64,000 nt of DNA, from NCBI GenBank assembly GCA_017302135.1, contig JAFLDZ010000001.1, forward strand, positions 124,001-188,000, given 5' to 3'. Below, in pieces: positions 8,140 to 17,398 of the stretch. The position numbers and the translations under genes are program-made. Positions within the stretch are counted from its first letter, which is position 1. Each line of letters begins with the position of its first letter. Under the pieces are notes generated by a model. The model did not search any database. It was not told where the DNA came from and saw only the letters and a program-made list of their open reading frames with translations. This stretch comes from Lysobacterales bacterium. GTDB taxonomy: Bacteria > Pseudomonadota > Gammaproteobacteria > Xanthomonadales > Xanthomonadaceae.

Positions 8140-8352
8140 GGCACGGTGGGAGAAGCGGCCCCGGACATCCGGGTCGCTGCCGAAGGCGCAATTCGCCCGG
8201 AATCGCTCAGGCCTGATACCGCCGCGTGTACACACTCTGGAGAGATCGGCCGCCCATCGCAGACATGCCGGGCAGCGTCGGCGCCGAAGGGGCAAAACGC
8301 AGGGTTCCTCGTCCCCTCGCGTTCAAACTCTCAGGCAGAAGGACAGATGGGC
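8140..8352 (+). ncRNA. Tandem glycine riboswitch (gcvT motif) upstream of gcvP
   Basis: Two successive aptamers. The first (about 8144-8226) has GTGGGAGA, then CCGAAGGCGCAA and the closing CGCTCAGGC. The second (about 8233-8350) has CTGGAGAGA, CGCCGAAGGGGCAA, then AAACTCTCAGGCAGAAGGAC. These conserved blocks are diagnostic for the gcvT-type glycine-sensing RNA. It ends some 40 nt before the gcvP start, so it probably acts by exposing or hiding the translation start or an anti-terminator; glycine riboswitches normally turn cleavage genes on when glycine is high. Confidence 0.93.
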
Positions 8353-8393
8353 GGACTTCCCGCGGCTTCGGCCGCGCCAGACGATGCCCGCCC

Positions 8394-11285
8394 ATGTCCT
8401 CGACTTCGACTTTCCGCGCCACGTTGCACGCGTCCACGCTGCGCGAGCTTGAACATCATTCCGCTTTCCTCGAACGCCACATCGGTCCCAACGACGCCGA
8501 GATCGCGCACATGCTGCGCGCCATCGGCCACGACTCGCTGGACGGGATGACCGATGCGATCGTGCCCGCCAGCATCAAATCGTCCGCGCCGCTGGCGCTG
8601 CCCGATGCGATGACCGAAGTCGAAGCACTGGCGAAGATCCGCGCCATCGCCGATCGCAACCAGCTGTTCCGCAACTTCATCGGCCAGGGCTATTACGGCA
8701 CCCACACGCCGAACGTCATCCTGCGCAATATCCTCGAAAACCCCGCGTGGTACACGGCCTACACGCCGTACCAGGCGGAAATTTCGCAGGGCCGCATGGA
8801 AGCGCTGATCAATTTCCAGACGATGTGCGCCGACCTCACCGGCATGGAAATCGCCAACGCGTCGCTGCTGGACGAAAGCACCGCCGCCGCTGAAGCGATG
8901 ACCCTGGCGAAGCGTTCCACGAAGTCGAAATCGAACCTGTTTTTCGTGTCCAGCGGCGTGCATCCGCAGACCCTCGAAGTGTTGCGCACGCGCGCCGAGC
9001 CGCTGGGCATCGAACTGACGATCGGCAACGATGCCGACGCCATGACCACCGACTGCTTCGGCGTGCTGCTGCAGTATCCCGACACCTTCGGCCGCATCAA
9101 CGACTACAAGGCGCTTGCCGATGCCGTCCACGCGCGCGGCGGCCTGGTCGCGGTCGCCACCGACCTGCTCGCGCTCACCCTGATCGCCGCACCCGGCGAA
9201 TGGGGCGCGGATATCGTCGTCGGCAATTCGCAGCGTTTCGGCGTGCCGTTCGGTTTCGGCGGCCCGCACGCGGCATTCATGGCCTGCCGCGATGCCTACA
9301 AGCGCAGCATGCCGGGCCGTCTGATCGGCGTGTCCATCGATGCCGAAGGCAATCCCGCGTATCGCCTCACCCTGCAGACGCGCGAGCAGCACATCCGCCG
9401 CGAGAAGGCCACGTCCAACATCTGCACTGCGCAGGTGCTGCTGGCGGTGATGGCCAGCATGTACGCCGTCTACCACGGCGCCGAAGGCCTGACCCGCATC
9501 GCGCGCCGCACCCATCGTCTGGCTGCGATCCTCGCCGCCGCGCTGCGCAAGGAAGGCGTGCATGTGGGCGATGGTTTCTTCGACACCCTGCACATCACCA
9601 GCGTGGATGCCGAAGCGGTGCATGCGCGCGCACGCGCCGAAGACATCAATCTGCGCCGCATCGATGCGCGCAGCCTCGGCATCAGCCTCGACGAAACCAC
9701 CACGCGCGACGATGTGATCGCCCTCGCCGCGCTGTTCGGCGCCGATGCCGGCGACATCGACGGCCTCGACATCGACACCCACGACGCCCTGCCCGAAGCG
9801 CTGCTGCGCAGCTCGGACTTCCTGACCCATCCGGTGTTCAACACCCATCACAGCGAACACGAACTGCTGCGCTACATGCGCGCGCTGTCGGACAAGGATC
9901 TGGCGATGGACCGGACCATGATCCCGCTGGGCAGCTGCACGATGAAGCTCAACGCCACCGCCGAAATGATCCCGGTGACGTGGCCGCAGTTCGGCAATCT
10001 GCATCCGCTGGCGCCGGCCGCACAGGCCGCCGGCTACACGCAGTTGATCGACGAACTCGAAGCGATGCTGGTCGAATGCACCGGCTACGACGCGGTGAGC
10101 CTGCAGCCGAACTCCGGCGCGCAGGGCGAATATGCGGGCCTGCTCGCGATCCGCGCGTATCACCATTCGCGCAATGAAGCGCATCGCGATATCTGCCTGA
10201 TCCCGGAATCCGCGCACGGCACCAATCCGGCCTCCGCGCAGATGTGCGGGATGACCGTCGTTGTGACCAAATGCGACGGCAACGGCAACGTGGATGTCGA
10301 CGATATCCGCCGCAACGCCGAGAAATATTCCGATCGCCTCGCCGCGCTGATGATCACCTACCCGTCCACGCACGGCGTGTTCGAGGAAGAGATCGTCGCG
10401 ATCTGCGATGTCGTCCATCGGCACGGCGGCCAGGTCTACACCGACGGCGCCAACATGAATGCGCTGGTCGGCGTGGCCAAGCCCGGCAAGTGGGGCTCGG
10501 ACGTCTCGCACCTCAATCTGCACAAAACGTTCTGCATCCCCCACGGCGGCGGCGGTCCCGGCGTCGGTCCATGCGCGGTCAAGGCGCATCTCGCCCCTTT
10601 CCTCCCGAAAACGCTCGACGGTGACGGCACGGTCGGCATGGTCTCCGGCGCGTCGTTCGGTTCCGCATCGATCCTGCCGATCAGTTGGATGTACATCGCG
10701 ATGATGGGCCGCGTCGGCCTGCGCCGCGCCACCCAGGTCGCGCTGCTCAACGCCAACTACATCGCCAAGCGCCTCGCGCCGCATTACGCCACGCTGTACA
10801 CCGGCCGCAACGGGCTGGTCGCGCACGAGTGCATTCTCGATCTGCGTCCGCTCAAGGACAGCACCGGCATCAGCGCCGAAGATGTGGCCAAGCGGCTGAT
10901 TGATTTCGGGTTCCACGCGCCGACCCTCAGTTTCCCGGTCGCCGGCACGCTGATGGTGGAACCGACCGAAAGCGAATCGCAGCACGAACTCGATCGCTTC
11001 ATCGACGCGATGATCCAGATCCGCGACGAGATCCGCGCGGTCGAAGATGGTCGCCTGGATCGCGAAGACAATCCGCTGAAGCATGCGCCGCATACCGCCA
11101 ACGTCATCGGCGCCAGCGAATGGACGCATGCGTATCCGCGCGAACTCGCCGCGTTCCCGCTCGCCAGCCTGCGCCAGCAGAAATACTGGCCGCCGGTGGC
11201 GCGCGTCGACAACGTCTACGGCGACAAGAACGTCATGTGCGCCTGCATCCCGGTGGATGCGTACAGGGAAGACGCCGAGGCCTGA
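8394..11285 (+). CDS. gcvP: Glycine dehydrogenase (decarboxylating), P-protein
   Basis: 963 aa starting at the ATG at 8394, the usual length for the fused P-protein. It decarboxylates glycine with pyridoxal phosphate and passes the aminomethyl group to lipoyl GcvH. The N-terminal half opens with FLERHIGP and contains the conserved GYYGTHTP segment; the C-terminal half has the PLP-binding Lys711 in [16 protein letters not shown]. The longer reading to 8226 lies in the riboswitch and is rejected. gcvT and gcvH are not adjacent, so gcvP here is a single-gene unit under its own glycine riboswitch. Confidence 0.97.
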   Translation: MSSTSTFRATLHASTLRELEHHSAFLERHIGPNDAEIAHMLRAIGHDSLDGMTDAIVPASIKSSAPLALPDAMTEVEALAKIRAIADRNQLFRNFIGQGYYGTHTPNVILRNILENPAWYTAYTPYQAEISQGRMEALINFQTMCADLTGMEIANASLLDESTAAAEAMTLAKRSTKSKSNLFFVSSGVHPQTLEVLRTRAEPLGIELTIGNDADAMTTDCFGVLLQYPDTFGRINDYKALADAVHARGGLVAVATDLLALTLIAAPGEWGADIVVGNSQRFGVPFGFGGPHAAFMACRDAYKRSMPGRLIGVSIDAEGNPAYRLTLQTREQHIRREKATSNICTAQVLLAVMASMYAVYHGAEGLTRIARRTHRLAAILAAALRKEGVHVGDGFFDTLHITSVDAEAVHARARAEDINLRRIDARSLGISLDETTTRDDVIALAALFGADAGDIDGLDIDTHDALPEALLRSSDFLTHPVFNTHHSEHELLRYMRALSDKDLAMDRTMIPLGSCTMKLNATAEMIPVTWPQFGNLHPLAPAAQAAGYTQLIDELEAMLVECTGYDAVSLQPNSGAQGEYAGLLAIRAYHHSRNEAHRDICLIPESAHGTNPASAQMCGMTVVVTKCDGNGNVDVDDIRRNAEKYSDRLAALMITYPSTHGVFEEEIVAICDVVHRHGGQVYTDGANMNALVGVAKPGKWGSDVSHLNLHKTFCIPHGGGGPGVGPCAVKAHLAPFLPKTLDGDGTVGMVSGASFGSASILPISWMYIAMMGRVGLRRATQVALLNANYIAKRLAPHYATLYTGRNGLVAHECILDLRPLKDSTGISAEDVAKRLIDFGFHAPTLSFPVAGTLMVEPTESESQHELDRFIDAMIQIRDEIRAVEDGRLDREDNPLKHAPHTANVIGASEWTHAYPRELAAFPLASLRQQKYWPPVARVDNVYGDKNVMCACIPVDAYREDAEA

Positions 11286-11458
11286 GCCTTTGCCGGCGTG
11301 ACCGGCCGCTCGGGGGAGCCGGATTTCCCTGCGCGGCCGGAAACGACTAGATTACGTGACAGTGATCTTACATACCGGTCCGGGGGACGGATCGGGTGCG
11401 GCCGGCGACTGCCGGCGAAGATCGCCAGCTCATTCCAGACTCCCGGGGAGGGACCAGC

Positions 11459-14368
11459 ATGACCGCACGCGTGAAGCCAAGCGCCAATCGTCTTTGTATC
11501 GCCCTGTTGGCAGCCATGGCGCTGCCGGTCGCCGCACAGGATGCTCCGCCGGCCAGCGAGACCGGCGGCGTCGAGACCCTGGACCGGATTTCGGTCACCG
11601 GCACGCGCATCAAACGCGCCCAGGCCGAAGAAGCCTTGCCGATCACCTCCTTCACCAAGGACCAGATCGACCAGCTCGGCATCACCTCGGCAGAACAGCT
11701 GCTGATGACGCTCAATATCTCCGGCAACAGTTCCGACAACCTCGCCAGCAACGCCGGCATCGTCAACGAAGAACAGCGCGGCAACAACGGCGTCTCCGGC
11801 GCCAACCTGCGCGGCCAGGGCGCGGACGCCACGCTGGTGCTGCTCAACGGCAGGCGCGTGGCGACCCATGGTCTGAAGGGACGCGCGGTCGATCTGAACT
11901 CGATTCCGTTCGCCGCCATCGACCGCGTCGAGGTGCTGCGCGACGGCGCCTCCGCGATCTATGGCACCGACGCCATCGGCGGCGTGATCAACTTCATCAC
12001 CAAGCGCGATTACCGTGGCGCGCAGGCCTCCGCATTTCTGGACGTCACCGAAGCGGGCGGCGGCAACACCTACGTCAGCAGTCTGCTGTTCGGCGCGGGC
12101 GATCTGGACAGCGACGGCTGGAACGCGTTCGGCACCATCAACCTCAAGCGCAACACCATCCTGCGCGGCAGCGATCGCGACTTCTCCAACGGTTTCCAGG
12201 CGGATCGCGGCCTGTCGCCGGACACCCGCGGCACGCCGTTCGCCACCGTCTTCAGCCTGGGCAGCACCGGCGTGGGCGCGACCAGCCTGCTGCGCAACGG
12301 CGTGCTGGATCCGGCCGGCGGCACCACCCGCATGACCGCCGTCAACATCTTCAATCTTCCGGGGGCGGCGGGCTGCGAAGCCGCCGGCCCGGACATGGGG
12401 CCCTACGGCTACCGGCTGTGGAATTCGCCGGCATCGCGCTATGCGTGCGCCTGGGATTATCCGGGCGCCGCCGTCATCCAGCAGCCGCAGGACAGCGTGG
12501 ACTTCATCGGCCGCGCGACCTACCGCATCGGCACCGCGCACGAGGCCTACGTCGAGCTGACCGCATCCAAGGTCGACGTGGCCAAGACCTTCGAACCGAA
12601 TCAGATCTCGTCCAGCACCTCCACCGCCCTCACCTCGCTGGGGCCGACCACCTGGTATCCGCTCAATCCGCTGACCCAGACCACCTACGACGCGGTGTAC
12701 AACGAGTTGGCCGCCTATTTCGGCGCCGGACAGCTCAACTACGGCGCGCCCATCGCCTACCGCTGGCGCTGCATGGCCTGCGGCCCGCGCCAGATCGAAA
12801 CCACCACCACGTCCTACCGGTTCGTCGCCGGCATCGGCGGCGTGATCAACGGCGGCCTGATCGACGATTGGAGCTACGACGTCGGCCTGATCCGCGCCAG
12901 CAGCAAGTCGGAATCCACGCTCGGCACCGGTTTCCATTACACCGATTCGCTCAGGCAGATCTTGGGCAGCGGCGTGATCAATCCGTTCCTCGCGCCGGGG
13001 CAGAGCCAGTCGGCGGCCGCCATGGCCGCGTTGGCGGGCGCGTCCGCGCAAGGCGTGACGCTGTACGGCGGCGAATCGGTGATGACTTCGCTGGATGCCT
13101 CCATCACCGGCGATCTGGGTTTCTTCGCGCTGCCCGGCGGCAATATCGCAATGGCTGCGGGTATCGATTTGCGTCGTGAGGAGTTCCATTTCGACGGCGA
13201 CCAGCGCACCAACCGGCGCGCCGTGTTCAACGCGCCCTTCGACGACGCCAATGCACTGGGCAACGTCAGCCGCGACATCAAGGCCGCCTACGTGGAATTC
13301 CAGCTGCCGGTCTTCAGCAACTTCGACATCAACCTGGCCGGCCGCTACGACCGCTACAGCGGCTTCGGCGGCACCACCAACCCGAAGGTGTCGTTCAAGT
13401 ACCGGCCGTTCGAGACGCTGCTGTTCCGGGGCGCGTACAGCACCGGCTTCAAGGTGCCCAGCTTCAATCAGCTGTTCAACGGCGTCAGCGAAATCCAGTA
13501 CACCGGCCAGGATCTGGCCGACCCGGCGACCTGCCCCGACGGCATCGCCAGACCGAACGTGGTCGGCTGCGAAACCATCCGTCCGGTCGAAATCTTCGGC
13601 GGCAAGACCGATCTGACGCCCGAGGAATCCACCCAGAAAAGCATCGGCTTCGTGTACTCGCCGATGAACCAGCTGAACTTCGCGGTGGACTGGTGGGAAA
13701 TCGAACGCGAGAACACCATCCGATCGGCGCCGCGCGACATCCTCATCCGCTACTACGACCTGTTCCAGGACAACTGGATCCGCGACGACAGCGGCGAAGT
13801 GGTGGCGATCGACCGCCGTTACATCAACTCCGGCGGCAGTCTGATGCGCGGCGTGGAGCTGGACGCCAATCTCACCGGCGAACTGGCCGGCGGCCAATGG
13901 CGGGTGAACCTCAACGGCAGCTACATCGACCAGTTCCAGACCAAGGCACTGGAGTCGCTGCCCTATTCGGCGGATCTGGTCGACCGCTACGTGCGTTACT
14001 TCAACCTGCCGATCCGCTGGAAGCACACGCTCAACTTCGGCTACACCCGCGGCAACTGGTCGCACAGCCTCAGCCAGATCCATCGCGATGGCTATCAGGA
14101 CGAACCGCCGGCCAGCGTCGCCAACGGCAGCTTCATCCCCGCCAACTGGAAGCCGCGCGTCGACGGCTACACCACGTACAACTACAGCGTGACCTGGACC
14201 GGCATCAAGGATCTCAAGCTCGGTTTCGGCATCAAGAACCTGCTCGATCAGGACCCGCCGTTCACCGCGCACATGAACGACTTCGCCGCAGGTGCCGGCT
14301 GGGAACCGCGCATCGCCGATCCGCGCGGACGCGCCTACACGCTGCTGGTCGAATACAAGTTCTGGTAA
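11459..14368 (+). CDS. TonB-dependent outer-membrane receptor
   Basis: 969 aa from the ATG at 11459, with ggggaggg as RBS. An N-terminal signal peptide ends about residue 27 (…PVAAQ). A TonB-box-like DRISVTGTRIK follows, then a plug domain (GANLRGQGADATLVLLNGRR; VEVLRDGASAIYGTDAIGGVINFITK) and a 22-strand barrel that ends in the aromatic YKFW. It belongs to the large TBDR type common in Xanthomonadaceae, which import siderophores, carbohydrates or peptides in a TonB-energised manner. The ligand is not evident. It is monocistronic and ends at a clear terminator. Confidence 0.9.
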   Translation: MTARVKPSANRLCIALLAAMALPVAAQDAPPASETGGVETLDRISVTGTRIKRAQAEEALPITSFTKDQIDQLGITSAEQLLMTLNISGNSSDNLASNAGIVNEEQRGNNGVSGANLRGQGADATLVLLNGRRVATHGLKGRAVDLNSIPFAAIDRVEVLRDGASAIYGTDAIGGVINFITKRDYRGAQASAFLDVTEAGGGNTYVSSLLFGAGDLDSDGWNAFGTINLKRNTILRGSDRDFSNGFQADRGLSPDTRGTPFATVFSLGSTGVGATSLLRNGVLDPAGGTTRMTAVNIFNLPGAAGCEAAGPDMGPYGYRLWNSPASRYACAWDYPGAAVIQQPQDSVDFIGRATYRIGTAHEAYVELTASKVDVAKTFEPNQISSSTSTALTSLGPTTWYPLNPLTQTTYDAVYNELAAYFGAGQLNYGAPIAYRWRCMACGPRQIETTTTSYRFVAGIGGVINGGLIDDWSYDVGLIRASSKSESTLGTGFHYTDSLRQILGSGVINPFLAPGQSQSAAAMAALAGASAQGVTLYGGESVMTSLDASITGDLGFFALPGGNIAMAAGIDLRREEFHFDGDQRTNRRAVFNAPFDDANALGNVSRDIKAAYVEFQLPVFSNFDINLAGRYDRYSGFGGTTNPKVSFKYRPFETLLFRGAYSTGFKVPSFNQLFNGVSEIQYTGQDLADPATCPDGIARPNVVGCETIRPVEIFGGKTDLTPEESTQKSIGFVYSPMNQLNFAVDWWEIERENTIRSAPRDILIRYYDLFQDNWIRDDSGEVVAIDRRYINSGGSLMRGVELDANLTGELAGGQWRVNLNGSYIDQFQTKALESLPYSADLVDRYVRYFNLPIRWKHTLNFGYTRGNWSHSLSQIHRDGYQDEPPASVANGSFIPANWKPRVDGYTTYNYSVTWTGIKDLKLGFGIKNLLDQDPPFTAHMNDFAAGAGWEPRIADPRGRAYTLLVEYKFW

Positions 14369-14404
14369 CGGCCCGACATCGCAACCACGCATCGAGCAAG
14401 ACCG

Positions 14405-14434
14405 CAGGCCCCGCATACCGGGGCCTGTTTTTTT
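14405..14434 (+). terminator. Intrinsic terminator of the TonB-dependent receptor gene
   Basis: CAGGCCCC (14405-14412) pairs with GGGGCCTG (14420-14427), loop GCATACC, followed by seven T. Confidence 0.9.
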
Positions 14435-14499
14435 GAGGGCCTTCGTTGATTCGTGCGGGTGATGCGGGATCGTTCCGACACGAAACATCCTCAGACACG

Positions 14500-14528
14500 A
14501 AAAAAGGTCTGCCGCATCCGCAGCAGAC
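14500..14528 (-). terminator. Possible minus-strand terminator
   Basis: Read on the minus strand, GTCTGC and GCAGAC form a short stem followed by CCTTTTTT. It lies about 170 nt after the stop of the secreted protein gene at 14699 and could end that transcript. Confidence 0.45.
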
Positions 14529-14638
14529 ATTCATTCTGATCGATTGTTGTCGGCGCTTTCGCAACCAGTGCGGTGGCCGTCGTCGCAGATCATCGGCCGT
14601 ACCGCATCCGGCGACCGGCCTTTGCTGCGGGGGCAGAA

Positions 14639-14664
14639 GACACGGCGGAAAATTCCGCCGTGTC
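14639..14664. promoter_or_regulatory. Perfect 12-bp palindrome with 2-nt centre
   Basis: GACACGGCGGAA, then AA, then TTCCGCCGTGTC. It sits 35 nt downstream of the stop of the secreted protein gene at 14699. No T-run follows on either strand, so a protein-binding site or an RNA-stabilising hairpin are both possible. Confidence 0.45.
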
Positions 14665-14698
14665 CATGGTCACGCTAATCCGCCGGATGCGGCGGCTT

Positions 14699-15076
14699 TC
14701 ACTTTTCCTTCACCGGGTCGCTCGGCACGGCGATCAGGCCGGAACATTTCTTGCACTGGAAATACACACCGCCCGCGATCGTGCCGTTGGTGGTGTTGGT
14801 GAGCGCGTAAGGGCCGGTGATCTGCGCCCAAGCCGACGGACCGTAAAGCGCCTTGCAGCGCTCGTCGGTGGCATGGAAGGCCACGTAGTAATGCTGGTTG
14901 GCGACGTTGCCGGGCGCGGGAACAAAGTGCGTGGCCCACCAGTTGGCGAGATAGGTGGGGCTGAGGTACTGGCCGGGTCCGACATTCACCACCGAGCCGG
15001 GATAGCACGGCGGCACGGCCTGGGCAGCCGACACCACGCCGAACGCAAGCAACAACGACAGCAGGATACGTTTCAT
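14699..15076 (-). CDS. Small secreted four-cysteine protein, copy 1
   Basis: 125 aa from the ATG at 15076, with aaaggagtg as RBS. A signal peptide ends at about residue 20 (…SAAQA). The mature protein has four cysteines (24, 74, 108, 111), the last two as CKKC. Shared with the neighbour at 15272: CYxG near the mature N-terminus, LSPT/LTPT, WW, YVAFHA, CKAxYG and the C-x2-C pair. These conserved points make it a tandem duplicate of a periplasmic or extracellular protein. No known family is recognised; the Cys pattern suggests two disulphides or a metal site. Confidence 0.75.
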   Translation of the reverse strand: MKRILLSLLLAFGVVSAAQAVPPCYPGSVVNVGPGQYLSPTYLANWWATHFVPAPGNVANQHYYVAFHATDERCKALYGPSAWAQITGPYALTNTTNGTIAGGVYFQCKKCSGLIAVPSDPVKEK

Positions 15077-15271
15077 CGAGACACTCCTTTGATTGACAGG
15101 TTGTAGCTGGGAAAATCTGCCGGCATCCGATTCGATCTCCACGAGTACGGATGCCGCGCAGTCGATGGCCGGCCCACAGGCGCAGCGTTCATCCGGGACG
15201 GACGAAGCGGACGATCGGTGTTGTGGCCAGCCGATGGCGAGGGCACCGCAGGCGGCGCCCGTGACAGCGGC

Positions 15272-15637
15272 TTACTTGTCGTCGACCGGCACCGGATCGA
15301 CCGGCGGGAGCTCATTGCCCGGGATGCACTTGCCGCAGCGGAAGCTGGCGCCCTGGGAAATGTTGTAAGGGCTGGGACCCGGGGCCCATTGGGTGACGAT
15401 GAAATCGCTGCCGTACCGGGCCTTGCAGTACTCGTGGGCTGCGTGGAAGGCCACATACCAGTGCGGGCTGGCGTTGTTGGCCGGAGGCGGGTTGTTGTTC
15501 CACCAGATCTGCAATTGCGTCGGGGTGAGCTGATTGAAGCCGGTTTGGAGGATCGTGCCCCTGTAGCAATAGGGCACGGCATGCGCGGTCGACACCATGC
15601 CGAACACCATGCACAGGGAAATGAGAAGTCGTTTCAT
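15272..15637 (-). CDS. Small secreted four-cysteine protein, copy 2
   Basis: 121 aa from the ATG at 15637. Signal peptide to about residue 20 (…STAHA). Cysteines 24, 71, 101 and 104 match those of the copy at 14699, with CGKC at the end. The C-terminal tail is Pro/Asp-rich and differs from the partner. About 195 nt separate the two genes; both are on the minus strand and may share a promoter upstream of 15637. An RBS (aaggagc) precedes the start. Function unknown. Confidence 0.75.
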   Translation of the reverse strand: MKRLLISLCMVFGMVSTAHAVPYCYRGTILQTGFNQLTPTQLQIWWNNNPPPANNASPHWYVAFHAAHEYCKARYGSDFIVTQWAPGPSPYNISQGASFRCGKCIPGNELPPVDPVPVDDK

Positions 15638-15764
15638 CGTCGGGTTGCTCCTTGATCATTCTGTTGGATTGCTGCGCGTCCGGGGTGGCGAACGCAGGTC
15701 CGAGTCTAGGCGGCCCGAGCACCGGAAGCAGGCCGTATCCCTTTGATTTCAGAAGAAAATAACG

Positions 15765-15788
15765 AAAACAACCCGGAATCGTCCCGGG
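15765..15788 (-). terminator. Weak candidate terminator after the DUF938 gene
   Basis: On the minus strand CCCGG and CCGGG form a 5-bp stem with a 7-nt loop, followed by TTGTTTTCGTTATTTTC. It lies about 115 nt downstream of the stop at 15905. Confidence 0.3.
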
Positions 15789-15904
15789 AATGTCAGGCAT
15801 TCGCCCGCTGCGGAGCCGTGCGCAATGGTCGAAACCGCATCGCCTGCCGCGTCGCATACACGCTTTGCGCGGATGCAGGGGTCGGACCGCACTCGCGCGC
15901 GCCG

Positions 15905-16519
15905 TCAGCCCCTTCGCCAGACCAGCATGCGATTGTTCGCCGGCATCGCATGGTCGGCGACCGGGCGCAGCCCGATGCCTTCGGCCAGCGCGTGCACCGC
16001 CTCGACATCGCGGATGCCCGAACGCGGATCGCGCGCCTTCAGCCACCCGTCGAACTCGCGGTTGCTGTCGCTGGTGAAATCGCCGCCCTCGTTGAACGGC
16101 CCGTAGACCGCCAGCACCGCATCGTCGGCCAGCACCGTCGCCAACCCGGCGAACAGCGCCTGCACTTCCGGCCAGCCCATGATGTGCAGGGTGTTCGCGC
16201 TGAATACCCCGTCGTACCGCGACGACAGCGGCGGCGCCAACCCCGGCTGCGGCACCAGCACCGCCTGCAGCGCGAACGGCGGCGGCGTATTCGCCAGCCC
16301 CGCCTCGTCCAGCCACAGACGGATCCCGGCCAGCCCGTCTTCGTGATCCGAACACTGCCAGCGCAGCCACGGCATCGCCGCCGCGAAGTGCACCGCATGC
16401 TGCCCGGTCCCGCTGCCGATCTCCAACACCGTGCGCCGATCGGCGAAGTGCTCACGCAGCACCGCAAGAATCGGCTGCTGGTTGCGGTCGCAGCTGGGCG
16501 AATGCGGCTTGGCGGTCAT
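15905..16519 (-). CDS. DUF938 SAM-dependent methyltransferase-like protein
   Basis: 204 aa from the second of two adjacent ATG codons; ggagag lies close upstream and suits 16519 better than 16522. Class I methyltransferase signs: motif I LEIGSGTGQHAVHFA (SAM binding), a DHEDG segment at the acidic end of strand 2, and motif IV-like FSANTLHIMGW. This is the DUF938 family, known in proteobacteria and also in eukaryotes (METTL26); the substrate is unknown. No functional clue comes from the neighbours. Confidence 0.85.
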   Translation of the reverse strand: MTAKPHSPSCDRNQQPILAVLREHFADRRTVLEIGSGTGQHAVHFAAAMPWLRWQCSDHEDGLAGIRLWLDEAGLANTPPPFALQAVLVPQPGLAPPLSSRYDGVFSANTLHIMGWPEVQALFAGLATVLADDAVLAVYGPFNEGGDFTSDSNREFDGWLKARDPRSGIRDVEAVHALAEGIGLRPVADHAMPANNRMLVWRRG

Positions 16520-17035
16520 CATCTCTCCAGAGCCAGCAGGACGCGGCCACGCAGAGCATAACGTCGGCGCCAAGCCTTCCAACACCAACGCCCAAGCTTT
16601 CTGCGCCTGCGCCGCAGCTCCCGAGCAGCGTCGATGGTGAAATTTTCACCACCGCTGAGGTCCTGAACATCAGCCATGAAGCTGTAGGACACCAAGATCG
16701 GGGTTTTCTACGCCAGCACCGGCACCACCGAACTCCACCGTTGGTGAAATGTTGATCAACGTCGAAGCACTAAAGCTCGCGTGTGAAGCTGTTGAACATC
16801 AACGCCGAAGCTTTCCGGCTCAGCAACGCAGTTCCAGACCCCACCGCCCAATCGGCGACATCTTGCCGCATCTGAATTGGAGACGGTAATGCGGTGTCGC
16901 GCGCAGAGCGTCCCCATCGGTCTGTTCGCGGGTGTGTCGGGCTGGCGGAGAAAAGCTCGGGGCTGAATCCTACGAGAGCGGGTGCATCGCGGCTTGCGCC
17001 GCTCTACACAAGCACATCGGCGGGGCGATGCGCGC
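16520..17035. other. Non-coding region with degenerate repeats and palindromes
   Basis: About 515 nt with no gene I can support. It contains the near-identical 16-mers CAACGCCCAAGCTTTC (16586-16601) and CAACGCCGAAGCTTTC (16800-16815), several variants of 'aacatca..gaagct', the palindrome GGTGAAA-T-TTTCACC (16636-16650), and GTTGATCAAC near 16752. It could be a decayed gene or a cluster of small repeats. Confidence 0.4.
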
Positions 17036-17398
17036 TTACATCGTGTGCGTGGTCTTGTCCGAGGTCATGATGCCGGCGAGCAGGACTTCGATCTTGTTCT
17101 TGACCGCTTCGCCTTCGGGGGTTTCGGCGAATTGCACGCCGATGCCGGCGGCGCGGTTGCCCTGCGCGCCTGCGGGGGTGACCCAGATGACTTTGCCGGC
17201 GACCGGCAGGCGCTCGGTGGATTCGGGCAGGGTCATCAGCAGGAAGACTTCGTCGCCGATGAAATAGCGCTTGGCGGTGGGGACGAAAACGCCGCCGTTC
17301 TTCACGAAGGGCATGTACGCCTGGAACAGCGCATGTTTGTCCTTCACTGCGAGGGAGAGGATGCCCTGACGGGCACCGCTTGCCGCTTTGACGTTCAT
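17036..17398 (-). CDS. pilZ: Type IV pilus assembly protein PilZ
   Basis: 120 aa. A PilZ-domain protein of the short type: it shows the beta-barrel pattern (GGVFVPTAKRYFIGDEVFLLMTLP; GKVIWVTPAG; GIGVQFAE) but lacks the RxxxR and (D/N)xSxxG motifs that bind c-di-GMP. This fits canonical PilZ, which does not bind the nucleotide and acts through the PilB ATPase and FimX in Xanthomonas. Its start overlaps the holB stop by 4 nt (ATGA), and holB-pilZ is a conserved order in Pseudomonas and Xanthomonas. Confidence 0.93.
   Translation of the reverse strand: MNVKAASGARQGILSLAVKDKHALFQAYMPFVKNGGVFVPTAKRYFIGDEVFLLMTLPESTERLPVAGKVIWVTPAGAQGNRAAGIGVQFAETPEGEAVKNKIEVLLAGIMTSDKTTHTM

Noticed and set aside
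8331..11129. 932-aa open frame antisense to gcvP
   Set aside because: Mirror frame of a high-GC gene; its composition (His/Arg/Gln-rich) and lack of RBS show a shadow, while the plus strand encodes a complete GcvP.
11216..14530. 1104-aa open frame antisense to the TonB-dependent receptor
   Set aside because: Shadow frame; no domains, and the sense strand encodes an ordinary receptor with signal peptide and terminator.
15743..16561. 272-aa plus-strand frame over the DUF938 gene
   Set aside because: Antisense shadow; the minus strand shows a clear methyltransferase motif.
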